Source: Argyresthia goedartella
Lineage: Eukaryota; Arthropoda; Insecta; Lepidoptera; Argyresthiidae
DNA: 64,000 nt
Direction of reading: 5' to 3'
Assembly: GCA_949825045.1 (NCBI GenBank)
Contig: OX463832.1
Span: 25,910,552-25,974,551 of the forward strand
In this document: positions 50,057 through 61,079 of the stretch, piece after piece
How the letters are laid out: each line of letters begins with the position of its first letter
Position numbering within the stretch: position 1 is the stretch's first letter
The notes under the pieces: model-generated
Told to the model about the DNA's origin: nothing
The model's database searches: none
Seen by the model: only the letters and a program-made list of their open reading frames with translations
Program-made: the position numbers and the translations under genes

Positions 50057-50239
50057 TCCACCCGCTCACACGCAAACATACACACACAATGTATTCAAAT
50101 ATATATTTACATGTATACAACACCAAATTACAAACACACAATATACACACACATGACATAAGTAAGGCACTCAGGCTGTTTTTTTTATTTATCTTTATCT
50201 TTATCTTTTTCTTCTTTTTGATTTCCTATGTTGTTTATA

Positions 50240-51160
50240 TAATGAAATCCTTAAGTGGCCTCATTTAAAGATCACTTTCTAAGATTACATGTAAGCACGG
50301 CTGTGGATTTTTGTTAATGTAATAAACTTGCTTTACTTATAAATCCACAAACGTCGCTAGCGGCTTACCAACGAGCTTACGCCACCGGGCCAGATAATTT
50401 GTGGATCTGTACGTGCTCTGCATTTAATTTGTAACCTCGGATGAAAGAAACTCTTTGCTCACTTACTCTATGTTCGTTACAAACACGTGGCGCCCTCTGA
50501 AGGATTCATCTTGAATAGATAGTGAAAAGGAATTATGTGTAGATCTATTTGAGTATCTCGCTTGCTCAGCTCACATATATCTGAAGGTGACTGGTCTGTC
50601 GCTGTAATATACAGAAAAAGATTAAAAAAAACTGAATAATTATATTTTAATTAATACTAGTTTTATTTTTGATCAAAATACTCCAAAAGAAAAAAAAGCG
50701 TTTTATGTTTTTTTATATTCTTGGATCTTCTGAATATGCCAAAGTCTTCCGACCATACAGCCAATCCTTATTTATTTATTAGTTTCTTTGGTTCGTGGTT
50801 CTTTTTAAAAAGAGGTTTATTATCTTTTTCGGCAGACAACAAATATTCTGAGCACGAGTTCTATTTCGAGGACGTGTACTGTGTGCTGCACGAGCATTTG
50901 TTCACTTCTCCAAAAATTTTGGACTGGGCGATCAGCTGATTTGTATGGAGAGGTGAACAATAAAGTATCTCTGATGAAATCGGCTTCACAGTCAAAGTTG
51001 TTCAGAATGATGTCCATAACTTCCCCCTTAAATATGATTGCACCATTCTGTTACATCCTGAAAAATATCAGTTGCTTTAAAAATATTTACAAACTAGAAA
51101 TAAACATACACTTTCTTTTCCAATGTTCAGACTCACAAAAGTTAGCAGTTCTTTTATGGG
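50240..51160. other. Intron 13, unassigned sequence
   Basis: A 72-codon plus frame at 50721-50939 (with CVLHEHLFTSPKILDWAIS) has a protein-like look but matches nothing I know. It has no splice context and lies just upstream of a LINE tail. I treat it as unassigned. Confidence 0.3.
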
Positions 51161-51164
51161 ACAC

Positions 51165-51460
51165 TGTATACGCTTCTACAATAAAATTCCGCAAGAAATA
51201 CAAAACTTAACTGAAGCTCGACTCAAAAAATGTATAAAGCACACTTTGTGCACAAAGGCCTTCTACAAAATTAATGACTTTAAAAGACACCGACACCTGG
51301 CAATAAACCAGTTCATTGCACCCTATATATTATGTTCTATGTAATAATTAGGCACCTACTTAATGTTATATTATGCTTGCTTGATCATGTTATGACGTTC
51401 ATTAAGTCACAATTTTTGTGCTATTATGAATAAAAATCTTTGAACTTGAACTGAACTATA
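51165..51460 (+). pseudogene. CR1-group LINE 3' end
   Basis: Encodes FYNKIPQEIQNLTEARLKKC, TLCTKAFYKINDF, then the 3' UTR with GGCACCTACTTAATGTTATA and AATAAAAATCTTTGAACTTG. It is the intact counterpart of 43166-43880 without the MITE. Confidence 0.75.
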
Positions 51461-51490
51461 CCAAAGTTTGTCTGTCTGTACGTTGTTCAG

Positions 51491-51575
51491 TGAGCGCGTG
51501 GTCCTGCTACAAGCACAGCTGCAACTGTCTCTCGCCGCGGCCGATCTGCGCCGAACAACGCAAGGAGCTGCTGCG
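51491..51575 (+). CDS. Host gene exon 14
   Basis: 85 bp, phase 1 to 2, acceptor GTTGTTCAG and donor GCG|GTAAGT. In the frame fixed by exons 13 and 15 it encodes SAWSCYKHSCNCLSPRPIC and AEQRKELLR, a dense Cys/His cluster that may bind metal. Another frame (ERVVLLQAQLQL) also looks protein-like, but it does not join its neighbours. Confidence 0.8.
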
Positions 51576-51617
51576 GTAAGTTGACGATGCACTTGAGAGT
51601 TTCAGCCTTGATTTAAA

Positions 51618-52014
51618 AAACCGGTCAAGTGCGAGTTTAACTCGCGCACGAAGGGTTCCGTACCACCGTACGATGGTAGGGATGGTGTGGAGTGAATAGT
51701 TTGGATTTTACATAGCAAAATGTTGTTTACAAAGTTATTGGTGCGGCTAGTTTCACACTCCATATACGTAACCAGGTGCATTCATAATTTAGTATGTGGT
51801 ATTATAATAATTATTGTATTGGAGCCCGCCATGATAATTTTCTTCTATTTTTTATTATTTGTTATAGCGGCAACAGAAATACATCATCTGTGAAAATTTA
51901 ATTTGTTTATCTATCACGGTTCATGAGATACAGCCTGGTGACAGACGGACGGACGGACGGACAGCGGAGGCTTAGTAATAGGGTCCCGTTTGGCACCCTT
52001 CGGGTACGGAACCC
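51618..52014 (+). repeat. Interspersed repeat family R, near complete copy
   Basis: Head AAGTGCGAGTTTAACTCGCG, tail with GACGGACGGACGGACGGAC and GGGTACGGAACCC. It begins about 40 bp after exon 14. Confidence 0.7.
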
Positions 52015-52129
52015 TAACAACGAGTGTAGCTCGCTTTTGTGCGTATTGTCTAAGTGTATAAAGTGGGTTTCAACCGGTGGGTCGCGAAACCTCTTCGGGG
52101 GGGTCGCGGGATATGAAAAAGAAGTTATA

Positions 52130-53000
52130 TGCGCTGCCTCACCGCCATACCCAGAGCGACATCCCCGTCGGGCCGGGTGCCCAGCTGGCACTCTTCGCAG
52201 ACGACGCAGCCTACTACGCGTCGTCGTTCCAGGCTCCGCACTCTGCCATCAAACTGCAGCGCACCCTGGACATCTTGCCCGACTGGCTCGCCAAGTGGCG
52301 ACTGTCCGTTAATGTTGGGAAAACACAGGCGCTCATCACAGGCCAGAGTCTCCTTCCACCATCGCTCCAGCTCCAGGGACAGCACATCGAGTGGTCTTCG
52401 CAGGTGAAGTACCTGGGAGTGACCATTGATCGCCGGCTCACCATGAAGCAACACGTCGACAACGTCGTCAGCCAGGTCAAGGTGGCACGCGCCAAGCTGC
52501 GTCCACTTCTCGACTCCAGCCTCCCTCTGAGGGCGAAGCTCGGGATCTACAAGTGCTACGTGAGATCCCGCCTCACCTACGCGGCCCCGGCATGGTACGC
52601 CCTGTGCTCGGAGACGAACAAACGGAGACTCCGAGCCCAAGAGAACCTCTCTTTGCGTACCATCGTCGACGCCCCCCGCTACGTGAGGAATGCGACGATC
52701 CAGAGGGACCTCAGATGGGAACCAGTGGACCAGTTTGTCCAGAGGCTGGCGAAGGGCATGTTCGCGCGTGCGGATGCATCACACCTTCCGCACATCGCCG
52801 AACTGGCGCCGCACCACGCGCGCCCGCCCGACCGCCGCCGCCTGCCACGCGACCTGGTTGCCTAGCCGGCGATCACCCACTGCATACCAGCGCCACAAGA
52901 AGACCACCGCCCGCAGGGGCCATCCGATGACCTGTCCACAGGAGTGGACAGAGGCGATTCTTCGGGAAGAGGTCCGTCGACGGCGATACAGGAAATTTGT
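52130..53000 (+). pseudogene. 5'-truncated LINE A family copy
   Basis: Encodes the RT from DIPVGPGAQLALFADDAA to the C-terminal PPDRRRLPRDLVA and stop at 52863, followed by a 3' UTR similar to LINE A (CCGATGACCTGTCCA). The frame is open over its whole length, so the copy is young, but the truncation removes the endonuclease and most of the RT. Confidence 0.85.
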
Positions 53001-53099
53001 GTTTTTTTTATTATTTCACAACCCCGACCTCTTGAAGTTTATCGGTCAAGTGGAATTATTGTAATTTTTCGTTAATTCCACATACCACATACAAACTTA

Positions 53100-53900
53100 G
53101 GAATGCACCTGGTTACTTACATGGAGTATGAAAGTAGCCGCACCAATAACTTTATAAACTACATTTTGCTAGCCCAAATCCAATCAATTGTCTTTTCACT
53201 AAAAAAATTTATTCATTTTAACGATCTCCACAAACAACATCTCATTTGTTAAATAAAACCTCATCAAGCCGTTGGGCTGTAGCGGTTTTTTTTTAGAAGT
53301 TTCAAAAACTGAATTGACAAAAAAAATACGTTGAGTTATCGAACCTCACGAGATTCAGTCGAGAAATGCGGTCTTTAGAGAAGAACAACCGGACACCGTT
53401 CCGGACATACCACTACATAACACTTTTTGAATGTCATTTGAATCTACATAACGCAAGTAAAACTACTACCGCGTCGGAAAGTGTTATGGCAGCGGAGAAG
53501 AAGCGGCGCACGAAACTCGTACACTGCAACACGGCCTACTTTTCTTTCGTTTATTTTTTAATACACGTGCGCCTGTACACGTGATTAATAAAAGGGAAAT
53601 ATTAAACTGAACATCAAAAATACTGATTTTCACAGCAAATATCAGGGCAAAATGATGCGGTAGCTTAGGTGAAGGGTAAAGGGGGTGAGCGAAGCGATGC
53701 CCCCTTTATCCTTCGTGTTAGTTTGAACATGTAATAACAACATAAAATATTTAAAACATAAAAAATGTTTTTGTTGATCCTTTTTTGCTGTGCAAATCAG
53801 TATTTTTGATGTGCGATGGAATACTAGCCGAAATAAAATAGCGAGCTCATGGCTTATCAAAATAGATTGCTTCTAAAAGGCTTATTTGATACGATCTGAT
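53100..53900. repeat. Intron 14 repeat mosaic
   Basis: Contains a GTAGCCGCACCAATAACTTT block (as at 6340) and an inverted copy of the CTTCACCTAAGCTA repeat (53640-53840). No coding frame. Confidence 0.45.
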
Positions 53901-53924
53901 CAATTCTGATTGTAATCCTTTCAG

Positions 53925-53994
53925 GACGTCACTGTTGGGGATGATGCGAGCGGTCAACGAGATGAACAGGGACGAGGCGGACAAGGCCGACAAG
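53925..53994 (+). CDS. Host gene exon 15
   Basis: 70 bp, phase 2 to 0, acceptor ATCCTTTCAG and donor AAG|GTACAC. It encodes TSLLGMMRAVNEMNRDEADK and ADK, a charged helix. The donor runs straight into a CA microsatellite. Confidence 0.85.

Positions 53995-53996
<2 letters not shown>

Positions 53997-54051
<55 letters not shown>
53997..54051 (+). repeat. (AC)n microsatellite at a splice donor
   Basis: About 27 AC units starting three bases after the exon 15 boundary. The donor itself reads GTACACAC. Open minus frames rich in VCVCVC are artefacts. Confidence 0.95.
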
Positions 54052-54056
<5 letters not shown>

Positions 54057-54089
54057 CTTTATACCGTCTTGTGATGCATTTTTTAAATC

Positions 54090-54518
54090 TTTTATCTACA
54101 CACGTATCATAAACCCTCTTTACTGCAAACAAAAACCGCACGTTACGATCAGCATAATATTAAATTACTTGGTAAAAACTCATTTCTTATCTGAAAAATT
54201 ATTCATTATGACCATAATGTGTAATTTTTTAATATTATGACATTCTAATTTCGAACGCCGACGCCCGCCTGCGAGAAGTTGGTGCTACAGAACAAGCTAA
54301 ACAACTGCAGAGCCACAATGCCCGTCAAACATGCGGTTCCTGAACACATCAAAGAGAGCTTATGATATGTGTGTAGATAAACTAGTGTATGTAACTGTAC
54401 ATAATTAGGCATTAAAACTCTCGAGTGATATTATTATGAAACTCGCCTTCGGCTCGTTTCATAAACCCACTCTCGAGTATTAATGCCCTCCATTATGTAG
54501 CAGTCGAATAAACTACTA
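54090..54518 (+). mobile_element. Family M MITE
   Basis: Complete two-part structure from TATCTACACACGTATCATAA to GTCGAATAAACTACTA. The core lacks about 35 bp around GCCGCCCCTAGTTTGTCTG. Confidence 0.8.
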
Positions 54519-54529
54519 TTAAATCATTT

Positions 54530-55100
54530 ATTTAATGCCCCAAAAGTACAAAAACAAAGAAATCTTAATTTAACTTAAAAAAGAAGAAAACTTACCAAAC
54601 TTACGTACCTATATAATGAGCTACAGCTGCCAGCATGCAGTACACGGCTAACTTTATAGTGAGTGCGTGCTTAGTAGTAAATTTATAATTATATCTGGTA
54701 CCTACCTATACCAGATATAATTTTTACATTGTACTTGATAAAGAATAATAAGGTAAGTATTAAATAAAGATACGGGTCCAGGTGACTACTTTACGTATTT
54801 GGTATTCATATCTAAGTGCCAAGGGCATCATGTTTATGGTCGAACGTCGTACTTCTACCCTCCGAGCTAGTGTAAACTGTGGTACGGCAAGGTAGTTCGC
54901 ACGCCGCCGCCGCCGCCGGCGCCGGCGCCGTCGTGTTACTTAAACTGAAATAAGTGCATTCATGTTGTTACAATCGATTATTTTATTAAGATCTGTGTTC
55001 AATTGGCGCATTGCGTAAATTTGCCGGAAGCTTCGTCAATAACTTAAAACTAAACTTAAACACTTGCTAAACTAAAATAAGATAAGTATAATACAGCTAA
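54530..55100. other. Intron 15, hairpin and GC-rich run
   Basis: A short hairpin at 54690-54722 (ATATCTGGTA / TACCAGATATA) and a GCCGCCGCC tract near 54903. Nothing coding. Confidence 0.4.
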
Positions 55101-55114
55101 CGACTATAACTTAA

Positions 55115-55396
55115 CTAAATAATCCCACCCCGGGACACTTCCTTACCAAACGTCCCCATGACACTAGCGGCATTGCCCCGCTGCACTGCCAAGGAGATCC
55201 TCTGCATGAGGAATGCCCCGGAGCGGTAGTCATAACCCCCTTCACGCAGACGGCGCCCCAACTCCTTTATAAAAACTCTGCCACATGTCCCCCAAACACC
55301 GGTCGTCTCCACAGCCAAAGGTACAAAAATGTAACTCCCCATTAGAGCGGCATATTTAGTGCGCTTGCGCCTTGCAGCAGATTCATGTTGTATCAT
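55115..55396 (-). pseudogene. C-terminal fragment of a retroelement polyprotein
   Basis: 93 codons, including KRTKYAALMGSYIFVPLAVE, TTGVWG, FIKELGRRL and FLMQRISLAVQRGNAASVMG. From general knowledge, the pattern FVP-AVET-G-WG and QRISLA-QRGNA closes reverse transcriptase polyproteins of some invertebrate retroelements. No RT is left here. Confidence 0.55.
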
Positions 55397-55775
55397 CGTA
55401 CGTACATAAGTGCATTCATGTTATAAGAGTCGTCTGAATGTGTCACGAGATTTACTCCCATCTGTCCCGGGACAGATCATTGGTTCTGGTTCGTCCTAGG
55501 GTTTTCTACCCGGGGCCGGGTGTACCCGGGTATTTAAGGATTCTCGAACCCGGCTACGATCTGTGTTCAATATCTGGATACCGCCCGCAACGCACCTGAT
55601 AGGTAACGAAGTGCCACCAGGCCTGAGACCAGGGTCAGATGGGAGTGAACCGTACCGTATTAGGGTCAGCTATCGCGCATTGCACTTGCTGCAGCGGCAT
55701 TACCGCACATAGACTGCTCACAGCGATCATATCTGTGTGAAAAGTCGCAATCATTCACTAAGTTAAAAACTTAAA

Positions 55776-55900
55776 AACCGGCGCAGTGCGAGTCGGACTC
55801 GCGGACAAAAGGTTCCGTACCATTATCTATTAAAACGGCAAAAAATAATCACGTTTGTTGTATGGGAGCCCCCCTTAATATATTTTTTTATTATTATTTT
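55776..55900 (+). repeat. Family R repeat, head only
   Basis: GCGCAGTGCGAGTCGGACTC and AGGTTCCGTACCATTATC, then joined directly to the CTTCACCTAGGCTA repeat. Confidence 0.65.
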
Positions 55901-56080
55901 TTGTTGTTCTTGCATGTCCAACCTTAGCCACCCTTCACCTAGGCTACCGCTGTGCAAATCAGTATTTTTGATGTGCAGTTTAATATTTCCCTAAACTTAT
56001 TGCGTGAGTCATAAGTATTATGATGATGTGTGTCTGTAATGCTTAATTCTGGTAAATAAATAAATTTTAATTTGTTGTAG

Positions 56081-56145
56081 GCGATAGGCGAAGTGCAGAC
56101 GACGCCACCTCACGACCTTCAGCAAGGCGACGGCACGGGGGCCAA
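56081..56145 (+). CDS. Host gene exon 16
   Basis: 65 bp, phase 0 to 2, acceptor TTTGTTGTAG and donor GCCAA|GTAAGT. It encodes AIGEVQTTPPHDLQQGDGTG and A. Confidence 0.8.
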
Positions 56146-56159
56146 GTAAGTATCACTGG

Positions 56160-57155
56160 GGTAGTATCAAGACGGAAGTAACCGGAAACGGAATACGGTA
56201 TTTGTCTGCTAGTCAAAATAGATACTTTTTATGAAACTATGAAACAGTGCGTTCCGAATCGCACCATAATCGATTATAGCGTCTACGAGGTCTTCCGAAT
56301 GAGTTTTAGCGTGCCAACGATAGCTCAAAATGGTTGACATGACGTCTTGAATGATATCATCAACGCCGCCATGTTGTGCTATCATCGCCCATGCTTCTGA
56401 GCGTCAGCACTGTGAGCGAGCCGTCAAAAGTGACAGCTGTCACGCTGACAGCTGACAATCAAACTTAGAACAGCAACCAGCGGCGACTCCTGGCGCTCCA
56501 TAATTGTTTAGTTCCTCATTATATCATTCAAAACAAAGCTAATATAACTATTACGATTGTCTACGACTCGAAATGTCAGTAAGTAACAAAAGTTGGGTTA
56601 TAATTCATTTGTCAGCGACTACCGTCGCGTTAAAAGCGTTCCGAATGGATATCTATGTTGGTCGTCAGTTCCCACTCGGAACGAGTATGATGGTCGTGAC
56701 GTCACGTGAGCGATGATAGCTTTGTTGACGTGACTCGGAACGCGACAAAATACTAGCATGTGACGTCATAGTCAAATGCTGTCTATTGAGCACAAAATTG
56801 AGTATAAAATACAACTGCTGGAAATATACAACTCTGATATTGACAAAAGTTTTTGTTGAAATAGGTTCAGCTTGAGACACGTTTCTAGATTTATTGGACT
56901 AGTTCGTTCGGTCTTCATACTAAATTAGAATTAACCCTTAATCAGTTTGAGGTAACTATATTGCCACCAAATTTTCAACCTTATGGTTTACTAGTAAATT
57001 CCGAAACCAATGAAAAATTCACAGTCTCGCGCCTTAATAAGGGTTAAGGTGCGACATAGCCTAACCGAGGATTTCGCAATTTGATTGAGAAGTAGGATAT
57101 AGTTGCAGAATAAAAAGTTCCAATTCAAATTGCGAAATTCTCGACCTTGTAATAC
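56160..57155. other. Intron 16, nothing recognised
   Basis: Contains short inverted matches (GTTCCGAATCG near 56250 and ACTCGGAACG near 56732) that might bound a decayed element. I cannot support a specific call. Confidence 0.3.
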
Positions 57156-57159
57156 TTTT

Positions 57160-57545
57160 AATACTTTATTGCACAAAACAGTGAAAACAAAACAAATATA
57201 AAGGAAAGAACATGTACAAAGGCGAGCTTATCTCTAACAAGATATTTCTTCCAGCAAACCTAGAGTGGAGAGGAAAAAAAGAAACTAAAGGTAGAACTAT
57301 GTGCACAAACAATAAAAATGTTCATAAAAATAATAAACTACTTACCGATATCTACATAATACTTAAAATAATGCTATATATAAATATCTAACATACATCA
57401 ATGGTAGATAAAAATAAATACTAATACTTATCATGGAAGAGAAAGATAGTGTTCTTCCAAACGACTTTTAAAAGTGTGAATAGACGGACTGTCTCTGATG
57501 GCGCTGGGGAGTTTGTTCCAGAGACTGATAGCTCGTAGTCGGATC
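57160..57545. repeat. TTATTGCACAAA repeat, longer copy
   Basis: Matches 18060-18405 in order: TTATTGCACAAA, ACAAAGGCGAGCTTATCTCT, and GACTGTCTCT...GTTCCAGAG. Confidence 0.5.
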
Positions 57546-57722
57546 TGAAACCATTCTCATAAGCGGCAGTGTTATGTTGCGGAGTTGCAAGTAGTGACCG
57601 AGTGTGAGATCTCCGTGGCCGGCCAGTTCTCGGCTAGTTTCGGTCGCACCTTAATTAGTATGCAGCTCGGTGTGGCGCGTTCCGTTTGTTGCCCCGTACT
57701 CATGCGAGCTGCTGCCCCGCAG

Positions 57723-57826
57723 GCCGCCGGACGTGCACGCGCCGGAGGGGGGGCGGGGGGCGGGGGCGGCGGCGGAGCGCGACCTGGAGCTGAGCGACTC
57801 CAACGCGACCGGCGACCTCGACGAAC
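57723..57826 (+). CDS. Host gene exon 17
   Basis: 104 bp, phase 2 to 1, acceptor CTGCCCCGCAG and donor GAAC|GTATGT. It encodes PPDVHAPEGGRGAGAAAERD and LELSDSNATGDLDE, a disordered acidic segment. Confidence 0.8.
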
Positions 57827-58171
57827 GTATGTACACACACACACACACTTATACAGCGTGACATTAATTAGCCGACCATATTTTAAATAAAATTAATCTA
57901 TTTACAATCGAAACAATATAAATCAACACATCCATTCACTACTCACTACACTAAAACATTCAAACATTACACTTCTCTATTACACACCACACACACTCAC
58001 TCTCTTCACTAAGATTAAACTTTTTAATGTTAATTCAATAATTATGTCTAAAAATTACTATATATTAATTTATCATCAATCTCAAGAAATTTAATTAGTA
58101 AAATTAATCTTGAAATAGTGTTATCTGCTGGTGGGAAGTAGTACTCATCCTATAACACAGGGTTCGCCCTT

Positions 58172-58290
58172 CTTTAGGGAGTAGTGAACATCCCTTGTTC
58201 TTTAGGGAGTAGTGAACATCCCTTGTTCTTTAGGGAGTAGTGAACATCCCTTGTTCTTTAGGGAGTAGTGAACATCCCTTGTTCTTTACA
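58172..58290 (+). repeat. 28-bp minisatellite, 4 copies
   Basis: Unit CTTTAGGGAGTAGTGAACAT plus CCCTTGTT, identical copies starting at 58172, 58200, 58228 and 58256. Confidence 0.95.
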
Positions 58291-58832
58291 ATTAATGTAA
58301 AAACAAGAAATTTAAATGTATATTTTCCTGACTAAATTATTATTATTATTATTTTGGGGAATGATAGTACACGTCAGTGAACAACTTTCCCCAAGATACA
58401 TATGGTTCAAATGAGAAAAAATAATCGTCACTCAGTACATTGACCCGATCAGCTGATTACAAGTTGCTATGGGAGACCCAAAAAATATACCTTTGTTTAA
58501 TCGACTTCATGGGAGAAGCGGGAGGAATCCTATATATGTTGATCGATTTCTCCAAGACGTATGGTATGATTTGGGAAATTGCTCGTGCATTACCTCTCGG
58601 TAAGCATCATTAAGTGGAGCTGATAATGAAGACTACAGATGGCCGCCGGCACTGCTCAATACAAGGTAGCCTGTAGGTTGCGATATGGTAGCTTTATTAA
58701 GGTTGCTTGGTAATGTATGCTCGTCATCATGTTTAATGGTGAGTAGTATTATGTGTGTGTGTAAAATGTCATTAGTAATATGTAAAAGTGTGATTCTAGC
58801 CCTATGACTTCCATGGCGAATTGTTTTGTTTA

Positions 58833-59478
58833 TTTTATCTACACACGTATCATAAACCCTCTTTACTGCGTCTAAAAACCGCACGTTAAGACCAGCATAA
58901 TGTAAAACTATTTGGTAAAAACTCATTTCATAACTGAAAATTTGTAAAATTATGACATTCAAATTATGACATTTAAATTTCGAACGCCGACGCCCGCCTG
59001 CGTGCCGCCCCTAGTTTGTCTGTGAAGTTGGTACTACAGAACAAGCTAAACAAGTGCAGAGCAATGATCAATGCCACAATGCCGGTCAAACATTGCGGTT
59101 CCTGAACATAAACATAAACATAAACATTTACATACAGGCACATACATTGCTTCTGGCCCCACACTAGGATACCCTGTGTCGTGGTAACCAGAAACAGCGA
59201 CGTCACACACATATAAACATCCAAGACCTGGGGATTGCTTTTTTTTTTTTTTTCATTACCCCCAGCCGGGGATCGAACCCGGGACCTCTCGCATGCTAGG
59301 CAGAGCCACAACCGCTGCGCCACAGAGGCCGTCGAAGAGAGCTTATGATATGTGTGTAGATAAACTAGTGTATGTAACTGTACATAATTAGGCATTGAAA
59401 CTCTCGAGAGATATTATTATGAAACTCACTCTCGATTATTAATGCCCTCCCTCCATTATGTAGCAGTCACAAAAACTA
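58833..59478 (+). mobile_element. Family M MITE interrupted by a SINE
   Basis: The MITE core runs to GGTTCCTGAACAT (59109), is cut by a SINE, and resumes at AAGAGAGCTTATGATATGTG (59336). Confidence 0.8.
59103..59336 (-). mobile_element. tRNA-derived SINE, family B, nested in a MITE
   Basis: Minus strand: CCTCTGTGGCGCAGCGG and GGTCCCGGGTTCGATCCC at the right end, and an (AAACAT)n-like tail at the left. It contains a T tract (A on the SINE strand). Confidence 0.85.
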
Positions 59479-59584
59479 CTATTATAAATGTCTGTATCTG
59501 TGATACTCTTGTAATGTGCACTAAATTGCTACAGCCATTGGGTAAACTCACATTGAAACATTATACCTTGTACATAATACATTG

Positions 59585-59920
59585 TACCTACCTAAGACCT
59601 GTACTGTAAATATGAAAGTTATTGCAATAAATACCGAAATACATGGAAGTGATGGTGACATAGGTACCAGGAAAGCTTCTCAACAATATATCAACTCAAT
59701 GCTGACAGATGCATTAGAAAACTATGTAAATAAAAATTCTAGACGCCAAGAAAATATAATGAAAGAAAGTTATAGACAGGTAAATTTTTATGGAAAACGA
59801 ACTTATCAAAATTTAGTATCTAAAACTTATAATTTACCTTTCGATTGTTTGACGATTTGTAATTCACGTTTGCATTTTAAAGGTAAGTTAAAAAATTATT
59901 TTCTAAAATCTCTGCCTTAA
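59585..59920 (+). pseudogene. Unassigned frame, possible LINE C-terminus
   Basis: A 112-codon plus frame ending RLHFKGKLKNYFLKSLP. Residues about 60-112 (YGKRTYQNLVSKTYNLPFDC) resemble the end of a LINE pol in composition, but no motif is decisive. Confidence 0.3.
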
Positions 59921-60073
59921 ATAATGAAATTTTCGCGAAGTACATAACTTGAATTGATTTATGTAATAAAAATATACTAACAAAATATATTTTAAGTTGC
60001 ATGCATTTATCTTTCTAACATTTATGGGGCTCTTCTTTCAGAACTCTGAGATTATGTATTCTAAGTTAAGATA

Positions 60074-60266
60074 AGATAAAAAAATATTTATACAAAGTAA
60101 GATTTAACAGAACCATATTTTTTTTAATGCTAAAGTTGAAAAAAGCTCCCCGTAAACTTCTTTCTATTTCTCGAAAAATATTAAGTATTTGTGTTAAGAG
60201 AGCAGTCTAGTCTGCCAATAAACTGCTGTGCAGTTTGGCAGAAAAGTATTTCAACAGAAAATGTGT
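60074..60266 (+). repeat. Direct repeat flanking a MITE, left copy
   Basis: About 190 bp, from GATAAAAAAATATTTATACA to TTGGCAGAAAAGTATTTC and beyond, repeated at 60702-60898 with few changes. Confidence 0.85.
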
Positions 60267-60275
60267 ATTATTATA

Positions 60276-60704
60276 GTAGTTTATGTGACTGCTACATAAT
60301 GGAGGGCATTAATACTCGAGAGTGGGTTTATGAAAATCACTCGAGAGTTTTGATGCCTAATTATGTACAGTTACATACACTAGTTTAACTACACACATAT
60401 CATAAGCTCTCTTTGATGTGTTCAGGAACCGCATGTTCGACCGGCATTGTGGCATTTATCATTGCTCTGCACATGTTTAGCTTGTTCAGTAGTACCAACT
60501 TCACAGACAAACTAGAGGCGGTACGCAGGCGGGCGTCGGCGTTCGAAATTTGAATGTCATAATTTGACAAATTTTGGTACATTAAGGTCATAATGTATCA
60601 ATATTCAGATAAGAAGTGAGTTTTTACCAAGAAGTTTATCATTATAATGATCGTAACGTGTGTTTTTTGACGTAGTAAAGAGGGTTTATGATACGTGTGT
60701 AGAT
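60276..60704 (-). mobile_element. Family M MITE between direct repeats
   Basis: From TAGTAGTTTATGTGACTGCT to GATACGTGTGTAGATAA. The first hairpin has lost its central GAAACGAGCC loop. Confidence 0.8.
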
Positions 60705-60898
60705 AAAAAATATTTATACAAAGTAAGATTTAACAGAACCATTTTTTTTAATGCTAAAAAGTTGAAAAAAGTTCCCCGTAAACTCTTTTCTTTTTCTCGA
60801 AAAATATTTGGTATTTGTGTTAAGAGAGCAGTCTGGTCTGCCAATAAACTGCTGTGCAGTTTGGCAGAAAAGTATTTCGAGAGAAAATATGTGTTATT
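60702..60898 (+). repeat. Direct repeat flanking a MITE, right copy
   Basis: Second copy of 60074-60266. It lies just upstream of exon 18. Confidence 0.85.
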
Positions 60899-60954
60899 AA
60901 ACTGAATAAACGGTTACATACATACATACATACAACGTACCGTTCCGCCCGCAG

Positions 60955-61065
60955 TGTCGTCGTCGTCGTCGGGCTCGGGCTCGCTGTTCTCGTCGGTGGC
61001 GGGGCGCGCGCGCGGGCCGCTCGGCCGCACCGTGAGGGACCTGATGCGCTCCATCACTGCCATAG
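60955..61065 (+). CDS. Host gene exon 18 (last in window)
   Basis: 111 bp, phase 1 to 1, acceptor GTTCCGCCCGCAG and donor ATAG|GTGATT. It encodes a serine run (SSSSSGSGSLFSS) then GRTVRDLMRSITAI. Later exons must lie beyond 64000. Confidence 0.8.
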
Positions 61066-61079
61066 GTGATTCTTTTTTA

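Noticed and set aside
50721..50939. 72-codon frame with FEDVYCVLHEHLF as a host exon
   Set aside because: No acceptor or donor in a matching phase and no family match. Left as unassigned.
51491..51575. Alternative frame ERVVLLQAQLQLSLAAADLR for exon 14
   Set aside because: It looks helical, but it does not agree with the phases of exon 13 (ends with one base) and exon 15 (needs one base). Only the Cys-rich frame joins both.
53847..54141. Minus frames with long VCVCVC runs
   Set aside because: Translation of the AC microsatellite.
54090..54518. CRISPR-like or satellite array, since the same block recurs eight times
   Set aside because: Copies are dispersed over 50 kb with terminal inverted repeats, so they are MITEs.
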